From: Noviherbaspirillum_A sp963522035
Lineage (GTDB): Bacteria; Pseudomonadota; Gammaproteobacteria; Burkholderiales; Burkholderiaceae_D
Direction of reading: 5' to 3'
DNA: 6,126 bases
Assembly: GCA_963522035.1 (NCBI GenBank)
Contig: CAUQYP010000275.1
Location: forward strand, 1-6,126
Shown: positions 1 through 6,126 of the stretch, piece by piece
How positions within the stretch are numbered: position 1 is the stretch's first letter
Layout: each line of letters starts with the position of its first letter
Position numbers and translations under genes: made by a program
The notes under the pieces: generated by a model
Seen by the model: only the letters and a program-made list of their open reading frames with translations
What the model was told of the DNA's origin: nothing
Database searches by the model: none

Positions 1-110
1 ACTGCAAAAGCAACTGCAAAAGCAACTGCAAAAGCAACTGCAAAAGCAACTGCAAAAGCAACTGCAACTGCAACTGCAACTGCAACTGCAACTGCAACTG
101 TCGCTGCGCG
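1..110. repeat. Left tandem array: 12-mer and 6-mer repeats ending in a 13-bp core
   Basis: Five perfect copies of the 12-mer ACTGCAAAAGCA fill 1-60. Six perfect copies of the hexamer ACTGCA fill 61-96. A variant unit then leads into the core CTGTCGCTGCGCG at 98-110. The 12-mer is itself a hexamer pair (ACTGCA plus AAAGCA), so the array looks built by repeated duplication of one 6-bp motif. The absence of any mismatch in 96 bp suggests recent expansion or homogenisation. A perfect 12-bp palindrome, GCTGCGCGCAGC, straddles the inner edge at 103-114. The array may continue to the left of the window. The same family recurs in inverted orientation near the right edge. Whether it is noncoding or the 3' part of a gene is open. 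Confidence 0.95.
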
Positions 111-150
111 CAGCAAGCAAACTCGCTTACAGGCCGACTTGGGCAAGTGA
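1..150 (+). CDS. Possible 3' end of an upstream gene with a Thr/Ala/Lys-rich repeat tail (partial)
   Basis: The first forward frame is open from the window edge to TGA at 148-150, giving 49 residues. It reads as five TAKA repeats, then six TA repeats, then TVAARSKQTRLQADLGK. The tail is basic and of low complexity, loosely like the lysine/alanine-rich tails of some bacterial nucleoid or granule-associated proteins, but I recognise no family. For coding: a hairpin with a T-run in the same direction lies about 50 bp downstream (201-231), as expected behind a gene, and the inverted right-hand array keeps the same phase and also encodes TVAAR. Against: the hexamer contains no stop in this frame, so openness is weak evidence, and its GCA/AAA/ACT codons differ from the GC-ending codons of the two neighbouring genes. 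The start lies outside the window. Confidence 0.35.
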   Translation, partial: TAKATAKATAKATAKATAKATATATATATATATVAARSKQTRLQADLGK

Positions 151-200
151 GCAAAAAACCGATCTAGAACTGCATCGAGTACGCGCGGCACGTTGCGACC

Positions 201-231
201 CGGGATTGGTAGTAAACTACGTCCCGTTTTT
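201..231 (+). terminator. Probable intrinsic terminator upstream of the EAL gene
   Basis: CGGGA at 201-205 pairs with TCCCG at 222-226, and GTAGT at 209-213 pairs with ACTAC at 216-220 around an AA loop. The two 5-bp stems are separated by a small asymmetric internal loop (TTG against G). TTTTT follows at 227-231. The T-run lies on the plus strand and there is no A-run on the other side, so it would act only on transcription coming from the left. It probably ends a transcript entering from left of the window and insulates the gene starting at 294. The two-base apical loop is tight, so the upper stem may open in practice. Confidence 0.55.
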
Positions 232-293
232 GCTGCAGCTCAACATGGCATCAGGACGGTAAAACGGTTTGACCATGGTTATCTCGACGCTTC

Positions 294-2954
294 ATGAATC
301 CCATAAAAAAGCCTGAAACAGGCGCGCCGCGGCAAAAAATTCCACAATGGCCGCTCATCGCCGTGGTCGCCGCCCTGCTATTGCTGTTGACAGCCGCGAC
401 GGTTGCGGTTCTGGTTTCCAGTTATCGCGACACCCTGCGGCAGGAAAAGGTGACGCTGCAGAACGTCGCCACTGCGTTCGCCGCTCACACCTATACCGCG
501 ACCAAGGCTGTCGATGTCATCCTGACGCGCATCCAGGCTCGACAGGTCGACGGGAATTCACTCGTTCATACCGAGATGCTGCTGACGTCGGCGATGGAAC
601 TCGCTTCCCTCGACGATTTCTTCATTGGCGCCTACCTGTTCAACGAGAGCGGCGCTCCCGTTGCGGCAAGCCCGGGGCCAGGACAAGTCCTCAACGAATA
701 CGCAGGCCGGAAGACACCCCGGTTTCCGTCGTTTCAGTCAGCCGCAACGCTCGGTGTCGAACTGACCGACATTCATCCGGCGACCGGGAATGCGACAGTC
801 AATTTCAGCCGCGCGTTGCTGGATGCGAAAGGCGCAAGCAGCGGCGCTGTGCTTATCCAGACGACAACCGCATTTTTTCAGAACATCTACAATTCGGTCG
901 ACCTCGGACAAGGCGGGTCGGTGACGCTGATGGGCCACGACGGCGTCATGCTGGTGCGCGGGCCTACATTGGAAAATGCCATCGGCCGGTCATTTGCCGA
1001 CACGCCCTTGTTTAAACAATATCTGCCTGCGGCAAAGCGCGGTGTGTTCGAGGCGAAAAGTCCGATCGACGGTGTGCAGCGCATCTACGGCTATGCCTCG
1101 GTCGAGCCATTTCCCATGGTGGTCATCATCGGGCGCGACAAGTCGGTTGCGCTGGGATTCTGGCAGGAGCGCCTGCGCGTGGCCGTTTTTTTCCTGCTTC
1201 TCGTTTCCGCGACGACGATTTTCCTGGTCTGGCGAGTGGCACGCGACCGCGCGCGCCAAGCCGCACTGATCGCGAGGCTGGAAAAAAGCGAAAAGGGGAT
1301 GACCGAAAGCGCGACTTACCTGAAGGGTATTTTGAATACCCTGGCGACGCCGGTCTGGGTGGTCGACGAGTTACGCAAGATCGTGCTGCTCAACCAGGCA
1401 TTTGCCGATTTCCTGGGCCGGAAGAGCGCCGATCTGGCCGGGCAGCCTGAAAGCGCCACCCTGGCGGCGGCGGAACGGACGCCGCATGCCGACAAGCTCG
1501 GCGCCGGCGTGGTCGAGGCGGAAATGCAGGATGGCACTGGCGCCACGCGCACCGTCATCCACGCGACAAGCGTCCTCGCGACCGATAATGGCAAGACACA
1601 ACGCGTCAATGTGCTGACCGATATCACGGCGTGGAAACAGGCAGAAATGCGGATTGCCTACATGGTCGACTTCGACCTTGTCACTGCGCTGCCCAACCGA
1701 GCCCAGTTCCGCCGTACCCTCGCGCAACACATCGCCGGCGCTGGCGCGGAGAGTGCCGAAGGCTTCGCAATTTTCGTCGTTTCGCTCGAACGCACGCAGG
1801 AAATCATCGACCTGGCGGGACACGCGGCGTGCGATGAAGCGATCCGCCATGCTGCGGACCTGTTGCGATCGTTCATGGCCAACGCGACAGGTATCGCCCG
1901 TACCAGGAGCGACGAGTTTTCGCTGATCGTGCCCTGCAGCGGGACCAATCTCCATGTCGAACAGTTCGCGGCCAGCGTGATTGAAAAATTGTCCGCGCCG
2001 GTGATGATCGCTTCCCAGGAGTTCTACTTCGGCCCGGTCATTGGCATTGCGCTCTTTCCGCAGGATGGGAGAAACGCCGACGAACTGCTGCGCCTGGCCG
2101 ATATGGCAAAACACAAGGCCCGATCGGAAGGCAGCGAGCCGATTCATTTTGCCTCCGAAACCGCGCATTCGGCGCTGCTCGACCATCTCAATATCGAGGC
2201 CAATCTCCGGCGCGCGTTAGCCAGGAACGAGTTGCGCATCGTCTACCAGCCGAAAGTCAGCATCGGCAACGGGAAGGTGGTTGGGTTCGAAGCGCTGCTG
2301 CGCTGGACAAATGCCAGCCTCGGCGAGATTTCGCCGGCACGGTTCATTCCCATTGCCGAGCAGACCGGGTTGATCGTTCCCATCGGCACCTGGGTGCTGG
2401 AACAGGCTTGCCACCAGATCAGGTCGTGGAGCGACCAGCTGGGCATGCCTGTCAAGATCGCGGTCAACCTGTCTCCGCGGCAGTTCCACCAGAAAGATCT
2501 GCTGGCCGTCGTCAGGCGTTGCCTGGACCAGAGCGGCGCCGACGCGGCCAGCCTGGAGCTCGAGATAACCGAAAGCACGACGATGGGCCATGCGGCGGAG
2601 GTCGAACTGGTGCTGCATCGGATCCGGCAGCTCGGCGTGAGCCTGTCGATCGACGATTTCGGCACCGGCTATTCCAGCCTGGCGTACCTGAAACGTTTCC
2701 CGGTGCAGGCGCTGAAAATCGATCGCGCTTTCGTGCGCGACCTGGGCACCGATTCCGGCAGCGAGGCAATCATCCAGTCCATCATGAGCCTGGCGCATGG
2801 ATTGAAACTGAGGGTGATCGCGGAAGGCGTCGAGACCGAAACGCAGCTGGACTTCCTGCGCAGGCTTTCCTGCGACGAATACCAGGGATTCCTGTTCAGC
2901 CGCCCGGTCGAGGCTGCCGACGTGATGGCGCTTTATCGCCTGGACAGAACCTGA
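294..2954 (+). CDS. Membrane-anchored sensor with PAS, degenerate GGDEF and intact EAL domains; probable c-di-GMP phosphodiesterase
   Basis: This 886-residue protein is predicted to hydrolyse cyclic-di-GMP to pGpG at the inner membrane in response to a signal. Residues 20-42 form a hydrophobic segment after a basic N-terminus. Residues 45-290 look like a Cache-type periplasmic sensor, and residues 296-313 form a second membrane segment. A short charged linker leads to a PAS domain at about 340-455. The GGDEF domain (about 455-620) keeps DFDLVTALPNR (459-469) but has RSDEF at 538-542 in place of GGDEF, so cyclase activity is unlikely. The EAL domain (about 636-880) keeps the family's metal and catalytic residues: E666 of EAL, N725, E757, D787-D788, K808, E844 and Q864. 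ATG 294 is the first start in frame after the stop at 270-272. No clear Shine-Dalgarno sequence precedes it, and I found no convincing promoter in 232-293. The Cache assignment rests on topology, not on motifs. Confidence 0.93.
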   Translation: MNPIKKPETGAPRQKIPQWPLIAVVAALLLLLTAATVAVLVSSYRDTLRQEKVTLQNVATAFAAHTYTATKAVDVILTRIQARQVDGNSLVHTEMLLTSAMELASLDDFFIGAYLFNESGAPVAASPGPGQVLNEYAGRKTPRFPSFQSAATLGVELTDIHPATGNATVNFSRALLDAKGASSGAVLIQTTTAFFQNIYNSVDLGQGGSVTLMGHDGVMLVRGPTLENAIGRSFADTPLFKQYLPAAKRGVFEAKSPIDGVQRIYGYASVEPFPMVVIIGRDKSVALGFWQERLRVAVFFLLLVSATTIFLVWRVARDRARQAALIARLEKSEKGMTESATYLKGILNTLATPVWVVDELRKIVLLNQAFADFLGRKSADLAGQPESATLAAAERTPHADKLGAGVVEAEMQDGTGATRTVIHATSVLATDNGKTQRVNVLTDITAWKQAEMRIAYMVDFDLVTALPNRAQFRRTLAQHIAGAGAESAEGFAIFVVSLERTQEIIDLAGHAACDEAIRHAADLLRSFMANATGIARTRSDEFSLIVPCSGTNLHVEQFAASVIEKLSAPVMIASQEFYFGPVIGIALFPQDGRNADELLRLADMAKHKARSEGSEPIHFASETAHSALLDHLNIEANLRRALARNELRIVYQPKVSIGNGKVVGFEALLRWTNASLGEISPARFIPIAEQTGLIVPIGTWVLEQACHQIRSWSDQLGMPVKIAVNLSPRQFHQKDLLAVVRRCLDQSGADAASLELEITESTTMGHAAEVELVLHRIRQLGVSLSIDDFGTGYSSLAYLKRFPVQALKIDRAFVRDLGTDSGSEAIIQSIMSLAHGLKLRVIAEGVETETQLDFLRRLSCDEYQGFLFSRPVEAADVMALYRLDRT

Positions 2955-2984
2955 ACGGCGAAACGTGAACGGCCGGCGCAGGCT

Positions 2985-3000
2985 GGCGCACGGCGCCTTT
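2985..3000 (+). terminator. Weak terminator-like hairpin after the EAL gene
   Basis: GGCGC at 2985-2989 pairs with GCGCC at 2993-2997 around a three-base loop, and only TTT follows. The hairpin is GC-pure but short, and the T-run is minimal. A competing GGCGC at 2975-2979 could pair with the same right arm. It lies 30 bp past the stop of the EAL gene and upstream of the acnB promoter, so position favours a terminator, but efficiency is doubtful and some read-through into acnB is possible. Confidence 0.35.
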
Positions 3001-3033
3001 CCCGACATTCCGGCCCCTGCCTGAACCCTGCAT

Positions 3034-3061
3034 CGACATTATTCCGACAATTATGCTTGTC
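3034..3061. promoter_or_regulatory. Upstream direct and inverted repeats in the acnB control region
   Basis: CGACATTAT (3034-3042) recurs with one inserted A as CGACAATTAT (3045-3054), a direct repeat offset by 11 bp, about one helical turn. GACAA (3046-3050) and TTGTC (3057-3061) also form a dyad with a 6-bp spacer, overlapping the first GTCTTAT half-site. This AT-rich patch lies about 40-65 bp upstream of the predicted transcription start, where activators commonly bind. I do not recognise the motif as a named site. Confidence 0.3.
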
Positions 3062-3079
3062 TTATGTCTTATATAAGAC
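3059..3079. promoter_or_regulatory. Candidate repressor operator: three 7-bp half-sites in front of acnB
   Basis: GTCTTAT occurs at 3059-3065 and again directly abutting it at 3066-3072. Its inverse ATAAGAC follows at 3073-3079. The last two form the perfect 14-bp palindrome GTCTTATATAAGAC. The palindrome covers the place where the -35 element should sit for the TATAAT at 3089-3094 (3066-3071 at a 17-bp spacing), so a bound dimer would block RNA polymerase. From memory, similar palindromes precede TCA-cycle genes in Betaproteobacteria and have been assigned to a GntR-type regulator, but I am not certain of that match. The extra direct half-site is unusual and could support cooperative binding. 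Confidence 0.6.
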
Positions 3080-3088
3080 TAGTTGCAG

Positions 3089-3094
3089 TATAAT
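3089..3094 (+). promoter_or_regulatory. acnB promoter -10 element (TATAAT)
   Basis: A perfect sigma-70 -10 hexamer TATAAT lies 65 bp before the acnB start. Transcription would begin near 3101, giving a leader of about 59 nt. No good -35 hexamer is present: the base window at a 17-bp spacing is GTCTTA, a 2/6 match that falls inside the palindrome. There is no extended -10 TG. A strong -10 with a poor -35 under an operator suggests a regulated promoter, possibly one that needs an activator. Confidence 0.65.
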
Positions 3095-3146
3095 GCTGAT
3101 GGGAACGGAAAACCGCCGACTCCCGACTTTCTTCCACACCCTATCC

Positions 3147-3152
3147 GAAGAG
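3147..3152 (+). promoter_or_regulatory. acnB ribosome binding site (GAAGAG)
   Basis: The purine-rich GAAGAG ends 7 nt before ATG 3160, a normal spacing. It is a modest Shine-Dalgarno match but the only one nearby, and it supports the chosen start, whose protein begins MLAAYRSHVADRA as AcnB proteins typically do. Confidence 0.55.
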
Positions 3153-3159
3153 CACATTC

Positions 3160-5745
3160 ATGCTAGCTGCCTACCGCTCCCACGTCGCCGACCGCGCGTC
3201 CCTGGGCATTCCTCCGCTCCCGCTGTCCGCACCGCAGACCGTCGACCTGGTGGCGCTCCTGAAAAACCCGCCGGCCGGCGAAGAAGCCTTCCTGGTCGAC
3301 CTGATTACCCACCGTGTTCCCGCAGGCGTGGACGATGCCGCCCGCGTCAAGAGCGCCTTCCTGGAGAAGGTTGCCAAGGGCACCGAGTCCAGTCCGCTGG
3401 TTTCGCGCGAACTGGCAACCCGTTTGCTTGGCACCATGCTCGGCGGCTTCAACATCAAGCCCATGATCGACCTGCTGGACGACCCTGCGGTCGGCGCGGT
3501 CGCTGCCGAAGGCCTGAAGAAGACGCTGCTGATGTTCGACTACTTCCACGATGTCAAGGACCTGGCCGACAAGGGCAGCGCCAACGCGAAGGAAGTGCTG
3601 CAGTCGTGGGCGGACGCCGAGTGGTTCACCTCGCGTCCCGAAGTGCCGCAAAGCCTGACCCTGACCGTGTTCAAGGTGACTGGCGAAACCAATACCGACG
3701 ACCTGTCGCCGGCGCCGGACGCGACCACCCGCCCGGACATCCCGATGCATGCGCTGGCGATGCTGAAGAATGCACGCCCCGGCATCTACCCTGACGAGCC
3801 GGGCAGGATCGGCCCGATCAGCCAGCTCGACGCGCTGAAGGCCAAGGGCAACCTGGTCGCCTATGTCGGCGACGTGGTCGGCACCGGCTCCTCGCGCAAG
3901 TCGGCGACCAACTCGGTGCTGTGGTTCACCGGCGAAGACATTCCGTTCATCCCGAACAAGCGCTTCGGCGGCGTCTGCCTGGGCAACAAGATCGCCCCGA
4001 TCTTCTACAACACGATGGAAGACGCCGGCGCCTTGCCGATCGAGCTCGACGTGTCGAAGATGGACATGGGCGACGTGATCGAACTGCGTCCGTACGAAGG
4101 CCGCGCCTACAAGAACGGCGAAGTCATTGCCGAATTCACGGTCAAGTCCGACGTGCTGTTCGACGAAGTGCGCGCCGGCGGCCGTATTCCGCTGATCGTC
4201 GGCCGCGGCCTGACCGCCAAGGCGCGCGAAGCGCTGGGCCTGGCGCCGTCGACGCTGTTCCGCCTGCCGCAGAACCCGGCTGCCTCGAACAAGGGCTTTT
4301 CGCTGGCGCAGAAGATGGTCGGCCGCGCCTGCGGCCTGCCGGAAGGCCAGGGCGTGCGCCCCGGCACCTACTGCGAACCGAAGATGACCACCGTTGGCTC
4401 CCAGGACACCACCGGCCCGATGACTCGCGACGAATTGAAGGACCTGGCCTGCCTCGGCTTCTCGGCCGACCTGGTCATGCAGTCGTTCTGCCACACCTCG
4501 GCCTACCCGAAAGTGGTGGACGTGAAGATGCACAAGGAACTGCCGGCCTTCATGTCGAACCGCGGCGGCGTTGCGCTGCGCCCCGGCGACGGCGTAATCC
4601 ACTCCTGGCTCAACCGCCTGCTGCTGCCGGACACCGTCGGCACCGGCGGCGACTCGCATACCCGCTTCCCGATCGGCATTTCCTTCCCGGCCGGTTCCGG
4701 CCTGGTCGCGTTCGCCGCCGCCACCGGCGTGATGCCGCTGGACATGCCGGAGTCGGTGCTGGTGCGCTTCAAGGGCGAGATGCAGCCCGGCGTCACGCTG
4801 CGCGACCTGGTCAATGCAATCCCGCTGTATGCGATTCGCCAAGGCATGCTGACCGTGGAAAAGAAGGGCAAGAAGAACATCTTCTCCGGCCGCATCCTTG
4901 AAATCGAGGGCTTGCCCAAGCTGAAGGTCGAGCAGGCGTTCGAGTTGTCCGACGCATCGGCCGAGCGCTCCGCCGCCGGCTGTACGGTGCACCTGGATAA
5001 AGAGCCGATCATCGAATACATGACGTCCAATATCACGCTGATGAAGTGGATGATCGCCAACGGCTACCAGGACAAGCGCACGCTGGAGCGCCGCATCCGC
5101 GCGATGGAAGCCTGGCTGGCCAAGCCGGACCTGCTGGCGCCGGACGCCGACGCCGAGTATGCGGCTGTCATCGAGATTGACCTGGCCGACATCCACGAGC
5201 CCATCGTCGCCTGCCCGAACGACCCGGACGACGTGAAGACACTGGCTGAAGTCGCCGGCGACAAGATCGACGAGGTGTTCGTCGGTTCCTGCATGACCAA
5301 CATCGGCCATTTCCGCGCAGCCTCCAAGCTGCTGGAAGGGAAGTCCGACATCCCGGTCAAGCTGTGGATCGCGCCGCCGACCAAGATGGACGCGCAGGTG
5401 CTGACCTCCGAAGGCCATTACGGCAACCTCGGCCGCACCGGCGCCCGGATGGAAACGCCGGGCTGCTCGCTGTGCATGGGCAACCAGGCGCAGGTGCGCA
5501 AGGGCGCGACCGTGATGTCGACCTCGACCCGCAACTTCCCGAACCGCCTGGGCGTGGACACTCGCGTCTACCTCGGTTCGGCCGAGCTGGCCGCGGTCTG
5601 CTCGATGCTGGGCCGGATTCCGACGAAGGAAGAGTACATGGCCAACACCAGCGCGCTGGACGGGAACGAGGCCGACATCTATCGCTACATGAACTTCGAC
5701 AAGCTCGAGGAGTTCAGCAAGGTGGCGGAGTCAGTGCAGATGTAA
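3160..5745 (+). CDS. acnB: Aconitate hydratase B (bifunctional aconitase / 2-methylisocitrate dehydratase)
   Basis: AcnB is a cytosolic [4Fe-4S] enzyme that interconverts citrate and isocitrate through cis-aconitate in the TCA cycle. The family also hydrates 2-methylaconitate in the methylcitrate pathway. The 861 residues match the usual AcnB length (E. coli 865), with the AcnB domain order: N-terminal helical HEAT-like domain (about 1-156), swivel domain (about 157-370), then the catalytic domains. The cluster ligands are C711 in GSCMTN and C769 and C772 in GCSLCMGN, almost exactly at the E. coli positions. Active-site motifs include GTGSSRKSA (241-249) and GDSHTRFP (497-504). No key residue is missing and there is no frameshift. 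The gene has its own promoter, a palindromic operator and a downstream terminator, so it is probably monocistronic. In E. coli the cluster-free form binds mRNA; whether that holds here cannot be seen. Confidence 0.98.
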   Translation: MLAAYRSHVADRASLGIPPLPLSAPQTVDLVALLKNPPAGEEAFLVDLITHRVPAGVDDAARVKSAFLEKVAKGTESSPLVSRELATRLLGTMLGGFNIKPMIDLLDDPAVGAVAAEGLKKTLLMFDYFHDVKDLADKGSANAKEVLQSWADAEWFTSRPEVPQSLTLTVFKVTGETNTDDLSPAPDATTRPDIPMHALAMLKNARPGIYPDEPGRIGPISQLDALKAKGNLVAYVGDVVGTGSSRKSATNSVLWFTGEDIPFIPNKRFGGVCLGNKIAPIFYNTMEDAGALPIELDVSKMDMGDVIELRPYEGRAYKNGEVIAEFTVKSDVLFDEVRAGGRIPLIVGRGLTAKAREALGLAPSTLFRLPQNPAASNKGFSLAQKMVGRACGLPEGQGVRPGTYCEPKMTTVGSQDTTGPMTRDELKDLACLGFSADLVMQSFCHTSAYPKVVDVKMHKELPAFMSNRGGVALRPGDGVIHSWLNRLLLPDTVGTGGDSHTRFPIGISFPAGSGLVAFAAATGVMPLDMPESVLVRFKGEMQPGVTLRDLVNAIPLYAIRQGMLTVEKKGKKNIFSGRILEIEGLPKLKVEQAFELSDASAERSAAGCTVHLDKEPIIEYMTSNITLMKWMIANGYQDKRTLERRIRAMEAWLAKPDLLAPDADAEYAAVIEIDLADIHEPIVACPNDPDDVKTLAEVAGDKIDEVFVGSCMTNIGHFRAASKLLEGKSDIPVKLWIAPPTKMDAQVLTSEGHYGNLGRTGARMETPGCSLCMGNQAQVRKGATVMSTSTRNFPNRLGVDTRVYLGSAELAAVCSMLGRIPTKEEYMANTSALDGNEADIYRYMNFDKLEEFSKVAESVQM

Positions 5746-5784
5746 GGAGTAACGCGCTGCGCGATGCGGCGCCTGCAGGGACAA

Positions 5785-5820
5785 GGGCCAGGCTTGATGC
5801 CTGGCTCTTTTTATTATTTT
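5785..5820 (+). terminator. Strong intrinsic terminator of acnB
   Basis: GCCAGGC (5787-5793) pairs perfectly with GCCTGGC (5799-5805) around the loop TTGAT. One G-T pair and one G-C pair extend the stem to 9 bp (5785-5807). A T-rich tail runs from 5808 to 5820, interrupted only by two single A bases. It lies 40 bp past the acnB stop. There is no A-rich stretch on the left side, so it should act only on plus-strand transcription. Confidence 0.92.
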
Positions 5821-5842
5821 CCTGCAGCGCATTAGCGTATTT

Positions 5843-6126
<284 letters not shown>

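Noticed and set aside
1..110. CRISPR array
   Set aside because: The repeats are contiguous 6- and 12-mers without unique spacers, and no cas gene is present.
1371..3008. Long minus-strand open frames opposite the EAL gene (1371-2186 and 2217-3008)
   Set aside because: They lie antisense to clearly conserved PAS, GGDEF and EAL motifs and show no domain of their own.
3057..3794. Plus-strand frame of 245 codons overlapping the acnB leader and 5' part
   Set aside because: It starts upstream of the predicted transcription start and then reads acnB in the wrong phase, giving an Arg/Pro-rich product typical of shadow frames.
3163..5418. A 751-codon minus-strand open frame antisense to acnB
   Set aside because: It is a shadow of the GC-rich, strongly biased codon use of acnB. 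Its composition is rich in Arg, His, Gln and Val with no recognisable domain, and the plus-strand gene is unambiguous.
5744..5834. AAGGAG overlapping the acnB stop followed by a 23-codon frame from ATG 5764
   Set aside because: The spacing to the ATG is 14 nt, too long, and the frame runs straight through the terminator hairpin and T-run.

Overview
The window comes from a GC-rich bacterial chromosome, most likely a betaproteobacterium. The AcnB-type aconitase, the codon use and the palindromic operator in front of acnB fit Burkholderiales, and Oxalobacteraceae is my best guess. That placement is inference from the proteins; there is no rRNA or other taxonomic marker here.

Layout, left to right. 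Positions 1-110 hold a perfect short tandem array: five 12-mers, then six 6-mers, then a 13-bp core. An open plus-strand frame runs through it from the window edge to a TGA at 148-150, followed by a hairpin plus T-run terminator at 201-231. An upstream plus-strand gene may therefore end in a Thr/Ala/Lys-rich tail. A membrane-anchored sensor protein with a degenerate GGDEF domain (RSDEF) and an intact EAL domain occupies 294-2954 and is a probable cyclic-di-GMP phosphodiesterase. The 205-bp gap 2955-3159 holds a weak terminator-like hairpin and a compact control region. That region has three GTCTTAT half-sites (two direct, one inverted, forming a perfect 14-bp palindrome), then a consensus TATAAT. 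acnB (3160-5745) follows, complete and with all cluster-binding cysteines, and ends at a strong intrinsic terminator (5785-5820). The last 260 bp hold a second tandem array of the same repeat family as the left one, in opposite orientation.

The two genes are co-oriented, but acnB has its own promoter and a terminator-like hairpin lies between them, so I read them as separate transcription units. One makes c-di-GMP turnover respond to an extracytoplasmic cue; the other runs the citrate to isocitrate step of the TCA cycle (and probably 2-methylaconitate hydration in propionate breakdown). I see no functional link between them.

The most unusual content is the pair of mirror-image arrays. They share a 29-bp exact inverted match (82-110 and 5964-5992) and the same internal order (core, hexamers, 12-mers), pointing outward from a 5.8-kb block. 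They also keep the same reading phase: both can encode TVAAR after a Thr-Ala run. They could be a dispersed intergenic repeat family, or the repetitive 3' ends of two genes that enter the window from either side. The sequence alone does not decide this.
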